From: an uncultured Pirellula sp.
GTDB taxonomy: Bacteria > Planctomycetota > Planctomycetia > Pirellulales > Pirellulaceae
DNA: 64,000 bases
Assembly: GCA_903858115.1 (NCBI GenBank)
Contig: CAIOHR010000305.1
Location: 1 to 64,000, forward strand
Direction of reading: 5' to 3'
Positions 1 through 7,790 of this stretch are shown in pieces. Below the pieces are notes generated by a model. It did not search any database. It was not told the DNA's origin and was given only the letters and a program-made list of their open reading frames with translations. The position numbers and the translations under genes were made by a program. Within the stretch, counting starts at the first letter, position 1; every line of letters starts with the position of its first letter.

Positions 1-596
1 ACCTAAAGCGTTTGGTGCAGTAACCCGCAGAGTTGGTCCACAAGCATCTTAGTTGCCCAGTTCAAACAAGCCCTCCATCGAGGGCCGTCTAGACGACTGT
101 CTTCAAACGCCTCCGCGGCTCTCGAGACGTCCGAGTTTCCGCCGAATTCGCCGTCAATGAGAGTACGAGAGCAAGTATTCGCCCAAAAATTTTTCTTGTT
201 CGCTTGAAATCACGCAGACAGGCAGGCAGGCAAGCAGATAAACAAAAAAACGTGTGTCCCCATATTCCCCATAATCCCCGTGTGTCCCCATAATTGGTAC
301 CCATAATCGGTAACGCGGAGGCTCAAGACGAAGCGTCGTTTCTATCTGAAGCGGTTGGTATGGGTCCACGATTGCTTCGATTCTTTTCATTCCTGATCTA
401 AAGTGCATCGCTTCGATGACCATGACAGGCTTCTTGTTAGGACATTCGAAAAAGGGAACAAAAGGTACAATCTGGTAGTTTGGGAGGTTTACGCTTGCTT
501 TTCTGATAAAATTGATTTTTCCGTCAAGAACTAGATCATAGATCCCGATACTCGAAAGTGTGGCTAAGTACTTTCAAAGGGATGGGATGATCAGAC
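1..596. other. Gene-poor left edge
   Basis: No intact gene could be supported before the lipoprotein gene at 597. The stretch holds a decayed minus-strand reading frame (about 154-598), a pair of 14-base direct repeats at 251-264 and 279-292, and a short CAGG-type tandem repeat at about 219-237. The first 150 bases show nothing I can assign. Confidence 0.6.
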
Positions 597-598
597 AT
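154..598 (-). pseudogene. Decayed hypothetical gene, frame broken by a 7-bp tandem duplication
   Basis: On the minus strand a frame is open from 573 down to a stop at 154-156, about 140 codons. It has no ATG, GTG or TTG before 423. A second frame starts with ATG at 598 (MSDHPIPLKVLSH...) and stops at 536-538. Between the two lies a 7-bp tandem repeat (532-538 and 539-545, one mismatch). Removing one copy joins ATG 598 in frame to the long frame. The joined sequence contains stretches such as LPNYQIVPFVPFFECP and MHFRSGMKRIEAIVDPYQP, which look protein-like. The distal part, below about 300, runs into G-rich repeat sequence and is probably not original coding sequence. I do not recognise the family. 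The proposed ATG overlaps the start codon of the plus-strand gene at 597, which counts against both starts being used. Confidence 0.35.
251..292. repeat. Two 14-base direct repeats in a G-rich block
   Basis: CGTGTGTCCCCATA occurs at 251-264 and again at 279-292, separated by TTCCCCATAATCCC. On the minus strand this reads as repeated TATGGGGACACACG. Similar GGGGACA tracts often sit near REP-associated transposase genes in other bacteria. No such transposase is visible here, so this may be a remnant. Confidence 0.5.
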
Positions 599-1127
599 GG
601 TTCAGGCTTCAAGGCAAATCGGCTTGTCGAGCATTTTCGGGCTTTTTGCATTCATTACTTTGGCAGTTACGCAGAGCGGTTGTTCGTCACTTATGGGACG
701 CAGCAAAGGACCGCTTGACAATGTCGATATGAGAGGTCTCAAGGCGGCCGGTTATTCCGTCGGAGCATCAGGGGTAAACAAACCGTTGTTGACGGATAAC
801 GGCGAACCTTGTGTGATGCTCGAAATCAACGACGGTAAGAAGCACTACGAGAAGCTTCCGTTGCAACCAGGCCAGTCGCTTTTCGTAGGTGACGTCGTTC
901 GAGATGCACAGTTGTTCAAAAAGATAGGTCGGATGAAAGCGACTGTTCTTCGGCCGAATGGGGTGAATCGGCCTCCGGTCCGATTAGATGTCGATTTCGA
1001 TGATGCGGGCAAGAATGTCATGGAGGGGCAGAACTATTCCCTCCGTGCCGGTGATCATGTCGTTATTCGCCGTGACGAGTCTACCTTCGTCGGTGAAATG
1101 ATGAAGTCGATGTCGATAGGCAAATAA
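597..1127 (+). CDS. Putative lipoprotein with SLBB-like soluble part
   Basis: The 176-residue product starts with a hydrophobic segment (about residues 10-28) ending in TQSGC, a plausible lipobox with Cys29 as the lipidated residue, so it is probably membrane-anchored. The mature part has the alternating pattern of a small beta-grasp or SLBB-type domain: a 'LPLQPGQSLFVGDVV' turn, then a strand with TVLRPNG, then a 'GQNYSLRAGDHVVIRRDES' end. That layout resembles polysaccharide-export proteins, but the similarity is structural guesswork. The ATG at 597 has only a loose purine-rich stretch upstream (AAAGGGATGGGATG). A TTG at 624 would also leave an intact signal sequence. The next gene follows after 26 bases on the same strand, so the two may be co-transcribed. 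Function unknown. Confidence 0.6.
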   Translation: MVQASRQIGLSSIFGLFAFITLAVTQSGCSSLMGRSKGPLDNVDMRGLKAAGYSVGASGVNKPLLTDNGEPCVMLEINDGKKHYEKLPLQPGQSLFVGDVVRDAQLFKKIGRMKATVLRPNGVNRPPVRLDVDFDDAGKNVMEGQNYSLRAGDHVVIRRDESTFVGEMMKSMSIGK

Positions 1128-1153
1128 CCTACATAAAAAGGTCTGGAGAACGA

Positions 1154-2116
1154 TTGAACATCGAATTTCTAAGCATTGCCTCCACCGTATCTGGCGTTTT
1201 CCTTGTGATGCTGGTGGGTGGTTTAGCGCGCTATCTCAAGTGGTTTACGAGTGAAGTAGATCGCTCGCTCGCTGGATTTCTTTCCAATGTACTGCTACCG
1301 TCGTTCTTCTTTCATAGGATCATGACGGACACGAAGATGTCGACCGATCTGAGCGCGTGGGCACCGTCCTTTTTTGGGGCGGTTTTGACTGTTCTTGGAT
1401 TCGGGGTTGCCGCTTGCGCTGCATTCGCGTTAGGTCGATGGTTTAGCCTCGGAGATGGAAGCAAGAAGCGTACATTTGCATTGTGCGCAGGCATCGCCAA
1501 TTACGGCTATATTCCGTTTCCGCTCGCGGAGGTCTTTTACCCGGGTTGTATAGTTACGCTCCTGATACACAACGTCGGAGTCGACATCGCTCTGTGGAGT
1601 GTGGGGCTGTTCATCATCAGCGGAAAGGGGCTTCGCGAATCATGGCGCAGAATTCTGTTCAGCCCACCACTGGTGTCCGTGACGATTGCCCTCTTGATTC
1701 GACAATTGAGCCTGAGCGATTGGATCCCTCGCCCGTTGTTAAGCATGACAGAGCAACTCGGACGTTGTTCCATACCAATCGGACTCGTTCTTAGTGGAGC
1801 GATTGTCTATGACTGCATCACCAAGGTAAAGATCTCGGAAGCGTGGCGGCCGCTCCTGTTGGCCGTTGCGGTCAGAATGGTAATATTGCCCATCCTCTTT
1901 TTGGCGATCGCCAAATACTCAGGTGTTGTACGCGAGCTTCAAGAAGTTTTGTTGTTGCAAGCGGCAATGCCTTCCGGGACGTTTCCCATTGTTATGACCC
2001 GACTCTTCAATCAACATATAGAAACGGCATGCACCGTCGTCGTCGGAACTTCGCTATTGGGACTGATAACGATCCCGTTTTGGATGGTTAGTGGAGCGAG
2101 TTGGCTTGGATTCTAA
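1154..2116 (+). CDS. AEC-family (auxin efflux carrier-like) permease
   Basis: The 320-residue integral membrane protein has about ten hydrophobic segments in two halves. The first half contains a polar 'GIANYGYIPFPLAEVFYP' loop and the second a 'QAAMPSGTFPIVMTRLFN' segment. These match the crossover motifs of the AEC/BASS-like transporter fold (membrane transport protein family PF03547). Members export organic acids, malonate or auxin-like compounds; the substrate cannot be read from sequence. The start is TTG at 1154, preceded by TCTGGAGAACGA, a good ribosome-binding site. Length is typical of the family. The gene follows the small lipoprotein gene closely and may share its transcript. Confidence 0.85.
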   Translation: MNIEFLSIASTVSGVFLVMLVGGLARYLKWFTSEVDRSLAGFLSNVLLPSFFFHRIMTDTKMSTDLSAWAPSFFGAVLTVLGFGVAACAAFALGRWFSLGDGSKKRTFALCAGIANYGYIPFPLAEVFYPGCIVTLLIHNVGVDIALWSVGLFIISGKGLRESWRRILFSPPLVSVTIALLIRQLSLSDWIPRPLLSMTEQLGRCSIPIGLVLSGAIVYDCITKVKISEAWRPLLLAVAVRMVILPILFLAIAKYSGVVRELQEVLLLQAAMPSGTFPIVMTRLFNQHIETACTVVVGTSLLGLITIPFWMVSGASWLGF

Positions 2117-2173
2117 CTGCGACGATCGATTTAAAACAGTTCTTTGGTTATCGGATGACCAATGGTGCGAAAA

Positions 2174-2365
2174 CTAAGGAGACAATGACTGGTTGACAGC
2201 GTTTCCGGAAGTGTTGAAGCTATCTTTCACTCGCGATGCTATTTGACCGACGCTTGCAATGACTGCCACGGAGATAAGCGACGCCATCACGGCGTATTCG
2301 ATGACTGTTGCGCCGCAGTCGTCCCAGAACAATCTACTGATTGTTTTGAATAATCTATTTTTCAT
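2174..2365 (-). CDS. Flp/Fap-type pilin
   Basis: The 63-residue protein has a short charged leader (MKNRLFKTISRLFWDDC), then GATVIEYAVMASLISVAVI, the class IVb Flp pilin signature with the conserved Glu-Tyr pair after the processing site. A TadV/prepilin peptidase would cut at about Gly18. The hydrophobic helix is followed by a short polar tail. I place the start at ATG 2365, which has an AGGAG site seven bases upstream; the frame stays open further out to 2434 without a good ribosome-binding site. No tad secretion genes (ATPase, CpaB, RcpA) lie nearby, so this is an orphan pilin. The type II pseudopilins at 40-46 kb belong to a different class. Confidence 0.85.
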   Translation of the reverse strand: MKNRLFKTISRLFWDDCGATVIEYAVMASLISVAVIASVGQIASRVKDSFNTSGNAVNQSLSP

Positions 2366-2745
2366 CGAGAGGCTCCTGTATTTCTCATGCAAGCTTGTGG
2401 TTGTAGAATTGCATCCTCCAAACCTGTTGGCCAATTGGAGTTTGTGGAAAACACTGACTTTGCCAATGAATCGTCGAATAATCCGTCATATTCGCCAAAC
2501 CCGATACCACAGGCAGCGACGATCCATGAAGGAACCCTAGCCGGGGCGGGATGGAGGCAGTGCGATTCGGAATGGCTTCCGGATGGACGAATCTCTCGTC
2601 AAAGTTAAACGGACTCGTTAAAGTTATATCCACACCTGTGATCGAATCCCCTCAGATCGCGGTCGTCCCAGTTAGCGAAAAACAGGTCTGATATTGGAAA
2701 ACCTGTGATCCTTTTTTGCATCCTTATTTCGATAGGAAAATAACT
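2366..2745. other. Divergent intergenic region
   Basis: This holds the upstream regions of the Flp pilin (minus) and SCO-like (plus) genes. The 10-mer ACCTGTGATC occurs at 2634-2643 and again at 2701-2710. Short open frames exist on both strands but show no family signal or convincing ribosome-binding sites. Confidence 0.5.
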
Positions 2746-3468
2746 TTGAATCGTACAACCCTACGTATCCTGGGAGTTGCGGCCGGGGTCTTGCTTGGGA
2801 CGATTTCCGCCATTTCTTTTCGCGCATACCGTGCATCGCGAATTTCCAGTATGGAGAAAACCGCAGGCAACCCGTTGAGTAGCTCGGATACACTTTCTGA
2901 CGAGGGTGACGAAGATGCATGGGACATCAAGCCGCCGGTAGCCGATCCCGGAAAACGCAAAGCTTTGGCGAGCTTGGTCGCTTCGTCAAAGCAAGAGCCG
3001 AAGTGGTTAAAGGGCTTCGAATTCGAAGACCAACTCGGCCGCAAGATTTCTTCGGAATCGCTGAGAGGACAACCTTATGTTGCGTGTTTTTTCTTCACGA
3101 CTTGCAAAGGGAGTTGTCCGCGTCAAACCTCGCAAATGCAATTGCTTCAAAACAAGTTTAAAGACAAGCCGATCCGATTTGTTAGCATCACCGTTGATCC
3201 CGAAGTCGATACCCGCGAGGTTTTGGCCGGGTACGCAGAATCTTTCCAGGCGAATCCTGACCGTTGGTACTTCCTTCGAGGGGAAATGGCCTACACACAG
3301 CGTGTTGGTGTCGAGAAGTTTTTTTTAGATGGTGTTGAAAAGCGAGGGCATCCGGATCGATTTTGTCTTGTGAACGCGGAGGGCGATATCGTCGGATCTT
3401 ATGTTTGGCTCGATGTCGATGAACGCGAACTGCTTCTGACGCATATTGCCGAACTTGTGGGAGGCTAG
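2746..3468 (+). CDS. SCO1/SenC-like thioredoxin-fold protein
   Basis: The 240-residue protein has an N-terminal membrane anchor (about residues 6-25) and a linker, then a thioredoxin-like domain. That domain contains 'GFEFEDQLGRKISSESLRGQ', then FFFTTCKGSCP, a CxxxC pair in the place of the SCO copper-binding motif. Further on are VSITVDPEVDT and a conserved His in KRGHPDRFCLV. SCO proteins insert copper into cytochrome oxidase CuA or act as thiol reductases in the periplasm. All three metal ligands (Cys, Cys, His) seem present. I chose TTG 2746 because a GATAGGAAAA site lies just upstream; the frame also extends to TTG 2716 without a site. No oxidase genes are adjacent. Confidence 0.85.
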   Translation: MNRTTLRILGVAAGVLLGTISAISFRAYRASRISSMEKTAGNPLSSSDTLSDEGDEDAWDIKPPVADPGKRKALASLVASSKQEPKWLKGFEFEDQLGRKISSESLRGQPYVACFFFTTCKGSCPRQTSQMQLLQNKFKDKPIRFVSITVDPEVDTREVLAGYAESFQANPDRWYFLRGEMAYTQRVGVEKFFLDGVEKRGHPDRFCLVNAEGDIVGSYVWLDVDERELLLTHIAELVGG

Positions 3469-3502
3469 TCGCTATCGGTGTGAACCAGACGCAGAGAGGG
3501 AG

Positions 3503-5491
3503 TTAGATATAGTTGAACAAGGAGGACTGGTTTGCATTTGCCAAGAGCTTTAGGCTTGCTTCATAAGAGGCCTGGCGAGCATTGAGATTGGAAATCACAG
3601 TCGCTAAATCCGCTTCCAAATTCTTGGACTCACTCTCCTTCAGTCCGACCTTCGTATCTTCTTGAAAAATCTTTAGACTATCGATTCGTTGCAGCTCAAC
3701 GCCCAACGAACCACGACTCAAGGATATGCGTTCCAAATCCTTGTCGATTAACTCAACAGCCCTGGCCATCTCGTTCGAGTCTTCCGATTGTATCGCATCT
3801 CGTAATCTTTTGAGCGAGTTGAAGACACCTTTGACCTCTTGAGGATTCGGATCTCTACCGCCAAGTTTATAGTTCATCCCATCAGCCGATGCCACCGCCT
3901 GTGATTCGCCACGTGGCACTAAACCAAGCTCGAATGCAGCATGGCTCCCGCCAGCCGAACGAACCTTGATAGGCCCCGCAGCCGGATTTGGTGGTCCCGA
4001 GGAGAGTGGCGAAGTAAGTTCAATTCCGTTACCAACCGATGTCAATGATGCGGTCACTCGTGTCGCAGCATCTTGATTGCCAGCGTGGTTATTGATGGTA
4101 TCCAAAACATCCGCAACCGTAGAAGCTCCGTCCAGATCGATATTCAACGGAGTACCATCGTTGCGAATGATGATAAGATCTGTGCCCTGTGTTGTCGTTA
4201 GGCCTCGTCCGTAGTTCAACTCTGAAATCTGAGTACCGCCATGAAGCGTTCGAAGTCCCAATGACTCAGCGAGCGTGCCCTGCAGTTCACCAATAGAAAA
4301 CGCGGAGCCACTTTCTTTAGAACGAATTCTCAACCCTCTACCATCCGGAGCTATGTCAGCGACGACAGGCGCACCGGAACGTTGAATCTTGTTCAACACA
4401 TCTTCTACGGTAACAGCATTCTCGAAGGAGATATCATAGTTTTGGCCATTTTGCTGGATGCGAAGGCCACCACTCCAATCGAATCCAACGCCGCCATTCA
4501 GTTGGGTCAGGAGTGTGGTCGGTCGAATGATGGGATCGAGAGAAACGCCGTTGGTCGGAAGCGATGGGGCGGGAGTCGTCGTCTGAATCCCCAGATCGGA
4601 AGCCGTTCGTCCCGAACCAACTTCCGAGACCCTCAACGTCCCTGGTAGACCATCCAAATAGTTCAAGCTTAGCGAGCCGTTGTTCAATGTGACAACAACT
4701 TCTCTTTCATCCAAAAAAACGTTCCCATTAACTTTGTTGAGAATATCCCCGACAAACTCGATATCTGCTAGGTCGACGGTAACCTGCGATGTACCACTCG
4801 ATATTTGAATCGCTCCGGGTGCGATTCCTTGCCCACCGTTGATGTCGGAAATACGTGTTGTCAGAAGGGCATTCGGATTGAGATCGATTCGACTGGTGAT
4901 ACCATCGGACAATAGACCGAGAGCTTTTTGCCCAGTAACATTATGGGTGATATAATCTCCAACATCCGCAATTGTCGTTAGGTCAATTTCATTTCCTGTG
5001 AAACGTAACGCTCCACGAAAATTTTCTAGCGTAGGTGTATCGACCGCACCGCCGGTGAAGAGATAACGATCCAGATAACGTGTATTCGCAACCGAAGTGA
5101 GTCTCTGAATGGACGCATCAATCTGATTTATCCAGCCTCTACGTTCTGATTCACCTACGACATTGCCTGTAGCTTCAATGCCGAGCCCTCGAAGCTCCGT
5201 CATGATGTCTTGAACATTCGCAAGATTCGACTCCGAAGCATTCAGATAGCCTTTCGAAGAGTCGAGATTCTTGATGGTTTGATCACGAAACTCTAGCTCT
5301 CGTTGCAATCCGATCACCCGAATGGCAGATGTCGGATCTTGGCTAGGACGGGAGAATCGCATGCCGGTGCTAAGCTGTTGCTCCAATTCTTGGAGAGCGA
5401 TCCGCCCGGATTGAACTTGATAGAGCGCCCGATAGCGGCTGTTGGCATCGCTTGCTCGACCTGCTACGACTGGATAGAACGAACTAAGCAT
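3503..5491 (-). CDS. flgL: Flagellar hook-associated protein 3 (FlgL), enlarged
   Basis: The 662-residue product is the distal hook-filament junction protein. Its N-terminus (SRYRALYQVQSGRIALQELE, RFSRPSQDPTSAIRVIGLQR) and C-terminal helix (NLNARQASYEASLKLLANAN) are flagellin-like. It is about twice the length of enterobacterial FlgL. The extra mass lies in the middle and holds three similar units near residues 205-260, 318-385 and 425-475, each with a strand followed by 'TVEDVLNKI', 'TVADVLDTI' or 'FVGDILNKV'. These fit the flagellin hook IN motif. Such insertions form surface-exposed outer domains. The start lies 2 bases after the flgK stop, so translation is probably coupled. Confidence 0.93.
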   Translation of the reverse strand: MLSSFYPVVAGRASDANSRYRALYQVQSGRIALQELEQQLSTGMRFSRPSQDPTSAIRVIGLQRELEFRDQTIKNLDSSKGYLNASESNLANVQDIMTELRGLGIEATGNVVGESERRGWINQIDASIQRLTSVANTRYLDRYLFTGGAVDTPTLENFRGALRFTGNEIDLTTIADVGDYITHNVTGQKALGLLSDGITSRIDLNPNALLTTRISDINGGQGIAPGAIQISSGTSQVTVDLADIEFVGDILNKVNGNVFLDEREVVVTLNNGSLSLNYLDGLPGTLRVSEVGSGRTASDLGIQTTTPAPSLPTNGVSLDPIIRPTTLLTQLNGGVGFDWSGGLRIQQNGQNYDISFENAVTVEDVLNKIQRSGAPVVADIAPDGRGLRIRSKESGSAFSIGELQGTLAESLGLRTLHGGTQISELNYGRGLTTTQGTDLIIIRNDGTPLNIDLDGASTVADVLDTINNHAGNQDAATRVTASLTSVGNGIELTSPLSSGPPNPAAGPIKVRSAGGSHAAFELGLVPRGESQAVASADGMNYKLGGRDPNPQEVKGVFNSLKRLRDAIQSEDSNEMARAVELIDKDLERISLSRGSLGVELQRIDSLKIFQEDTKVGLKESESKNLEADLATVISNLNARQASYEASLKLLANANQSSLFNYI

Positions 5492-5493
5492 GG

Positions 5494-7194
5494 CTAAATA
5501 ATATTGACGAGAGTGTCGAGCATTTCCGAGACTGTATTCACAAGCTTAGAAGTTGCCTGAAACGCGCGTTGGTAGAGCAACATCTTTACCGCCTCTTCGT
5601 CGAGATTTACGCCAGAGATTCCGAGGTGTTTTGCTTCCAGTGTTTGAAGAAAGTTGCGGAGGCCGTCAGTTACACCTTTTTGCGTATTAATCTCACGTGT
5701 TGTTTCCGAAACAATCGTACCGTAGATCCCGCTTAAGCTTCGTCCGCCTAGTAAATCCGAGGGTTTATTGAACGCCTCTGCAATCTTAATTGCATTCCTT
5801 GCGCCGTTTCCAACACCATCACTACTGATGGCTATTTGAGAATGATCTTGCGTGATTCCCGACCGAACTCCGATCGACGCTGCAGAGTTGCCGACAAAGA
5901 ATGTGTTGATCCCAAGTGCTGCCAAAGCTCCGCTTGTATCTTCTGCAAAGCTAAAAGAAACGGCAGAAGAGTCCGACTTGATTTGGAGTCTGCCATCATT
6001 AGTGATCGACGCGGAAATTCCTGAAATAGCATCCAACCTCGCTGCAAGTTGATCTGCAGTTGTGTCATCCAGAGAACCTTGTTGCTGAACGGGAATGTCG
6101 TAGGTTGTTGTCAGTTTGGTTCGAGCATCGGTCAATCGCACCACAAATGAACCGTTGTCGATATTGAAGTCTGGGTTGGAAACTTCGAACGGTACATTGG
6201 CTTTCGCAATAACGGTTTCCCCCGTCAGATTGGTGAATCCCTTTGTGCCTTGCCCTTGGGAATGGATTCTGTTGACAACATGAATGATGTCTCGAGCTAT
6301 TCCATCAATTTTCCCTATAAATCCCGTCTGCGAATTGGCTCGAATCGAGTCGTAGAGCCCTCTGATCCTCCCTGCTTGCACTTCAAGCCGTGAGTCAGTG
6401 TCGACAAATCGTAGCTCGATTCCGGAACCATCTTCGTTGTCTTCAATTCGTTTGGCCACAACGCTTCGTGGGATCCCGTCGGAGACGATGTAGTCGCCAC
6501 CCACGAATACCGTGACTGAACCGTTAAGTTGTTCGGTTACGGAGATATCAACATACGTGGAGAGCTCGTCGAGAGCTGCGATACGTTCATCGCGAAGTCC
6601 AACCGCGCTGGAATTCGAGCCCCCTTCGATCTCGACAATTCGCCGGTTTAACTTTGCGATGCTGTCGCTCAAGCGGTTGACTTGGTCTACCGCCAATCCG
6701 ACTTCCTGGCGATTCCGATTCGCGGACTCCACCACTCCACTCGAAATGGACCGCAGTTGACTAGCCAGCTCCTGGCCTCTTTGGATTGCGATAGCACGGA
6801 TGGGTTCACTGCCAGGTTGATTAGCAATATCTTGAAAGGCGCTGGCCAGAGCGCTGAACTTGGTAGATAGATCATTATCTGTTAGCTCGTTGAGGAGCGC
6901 TTCGATATCGCCATTGGATGACTCTACCTGCTCCTGATAGGAAAGCTGACTTTGCGTTTCTCGCAGACGTGCGAGGATAAGTTCATCGACTTTCTGCTGG
7001 ACACCGATCGATTCGACCCCTTGGCCGATGATCAGGTCGCCCGCTTTGTACCCATACGCTGGTGCTTGAACTAGCTCCTGGCGGATGTACCCTGGTGAAT
7101 TGACGTTCGCAATGTTATTGCCAACGACCTGCAAACCGAGTTGATTGACTCGAAGAGCGTTTGCGGAACCTTGGATCGCACTGAAAAGGCTCAT
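5494..7194 (-). CDS. flgK: Flagellar hook-associated protein 1 (FlgK)
   Basis: The 566-residue proximal hook-filament junction protein has the diagnostic N-terminal rod/hook motif (ALRVNQLGLQVVGNNIANVN followed by SPGYIRQ) and a matching C-terminal helix (VNLDEEAVKMLLYQRAFQAT). These ends form the coiled-coil core that packs onto the hook, and the middle forms the outer domains. Length is near the family norm. The gene lies between flgN-like (18 bases upstream) and flgL (2 bases downstream), the order of a standard hook-junction operon. It is exported through the flagellar type III apparatus. No hook or export genes are in the window, so the other flagellar genes must lie elsewhere. Confidence 0.95.
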   Translation of the reverse strand: MSLFSAIQGSANALRVNQLGLQVVGNNIANVNSPGYIRQELVQAPAYGYKAGDLIIGQGVESIGVQQKVDELILARLRETQSQLSYQEQVESSNGDIEALLNELTDNDLSTKFSALASAFQDIANQPGSEPIRAIAIQRGQELASQLRSISSGVVESANRNRQEVGLAVDQVNRLSDSIAKLNRRIVEIEGGSNSSAVGLRDERIAALDELSTYVDISVTEQLNGSVTVFVGGDYIVSDGIPRSVVAKRIEDNEDGSGIELRFVDTDSRLEVQAGRIRGLYDSIRANSQTGFIGKIDGIARDIIHVVNRIHSQGQGTKGFTNLTGETVIAKANVPFEVSNPDFNIDNGSFVVRLTDARTKLTTTYDIPVQQQGSLDDTTADQLAARLDAISGISASITNDGRLQIKSDSSAVSFSFAEDTSGALAALGINTFFVGNSAASIGVRSGITQDHSQIAISSDGVGNGARNAIKIAEAFNKPSDLLGGRSLSGIYGTIVSETTREINTQKGVTDGLRNFLQTLEAKHLGISGVNLDEEAVKMLLYQRAFQATSKLVNTVSEMLDTLVNII

Positions 7195-7212
7195 AACATC
7201 TGTTGCACTTTC

Positions 7213-7755
7213 TTAGGCGGCTTCATTGACGAGGAATCCGCCCTCGATCGATCTGGATTCTGTTGGGGAATAAGTCGCAGATTCTGACCTGCCGGTCGCA
7301 AGAATTAGCAACATGTCCGATACGATGGACCTTGATTGAAACGCACTGATCCACAGTGACATGCTCAAACGTTGAACACGATTGAGTTGCAATTCGAGCT
7401 TGCCAATCCGATGCGTCCATATTGCAGGCCACTGACCATCCAGATGTATCGCCAACTCTTGAAGGTGGCTGGCGTTCATCCCCATCTGCTTTGCTGCGTC
7501 TAGCAACTCAAGCCTAGCCTGTTTGCAACTTGCTAGTTCCGCATGAATGGCTTCGCCCTGTGCGCAGTGACTTGCAATGAAGTCGCTGTCCATTCGCAGA
7601 TAGCCTTGCTCAACACTTTGGAGTATCAATTCCCATTGCGAAAGAGCCTCTTCAAACCGATCTAGCCACAAACCAATCTGGTGTACTAAAGTCGGAACCA
7701 TGGTGACATCAATTAGTGGTTGGTGTTTGATCGAAGAAAGCGAGAGTTCATGCAT
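7213..7755 (-). CDS. FlgN-like flagellar export chaperone
   Basis: The 180-residue soluble protein is predicted mostly helical. It has heptad-like stretches around 'LVHQIGLWLDRFEEALSQWE' and 'IGKLELQLNRVQRLSMSLWI', as expected for FlgN, which binds FlgK and FlgL in the cytoplasm and delivers them to the export gate. Sequence identity to known FlgN is low by eye; the call rests mainly on position just upstream of flgK and on size and helicity. The C-terminal 35 residues look disordered. The start at ATG 7755 has a GAGAGG stretch very close to it; ATG 7701 is an alternative. The barrel gene upstream ends 35 bases before, so read-through is possible. Confidence 0.65.
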   Translation of the reverse strand: MHELSLSSIKHQPLIDVTMVPTLVHQIGLWLDRFEEALSQWELILQSVEQGYLRMDSDFIASHCAQGEAIHAELASCKQARLELLDAAKQMGMNASHLQELAIHLDGQWPAIWTHRIGKLELQLNRVQRLSMSLWISAFQSRSIVSDMLLILATGRSESATYSPTESRSIEGGFLVNEAA

Positions 7756-7790
7756 GGCCTCTCGCTTAGAAACTTTCGTAGTCAGAGCTA

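Noticed and set aside
2387..2633. Short frames on both strands upstream of the Flp pilin
   Set aside because: No family signal, and they lie in the shared promoter region.
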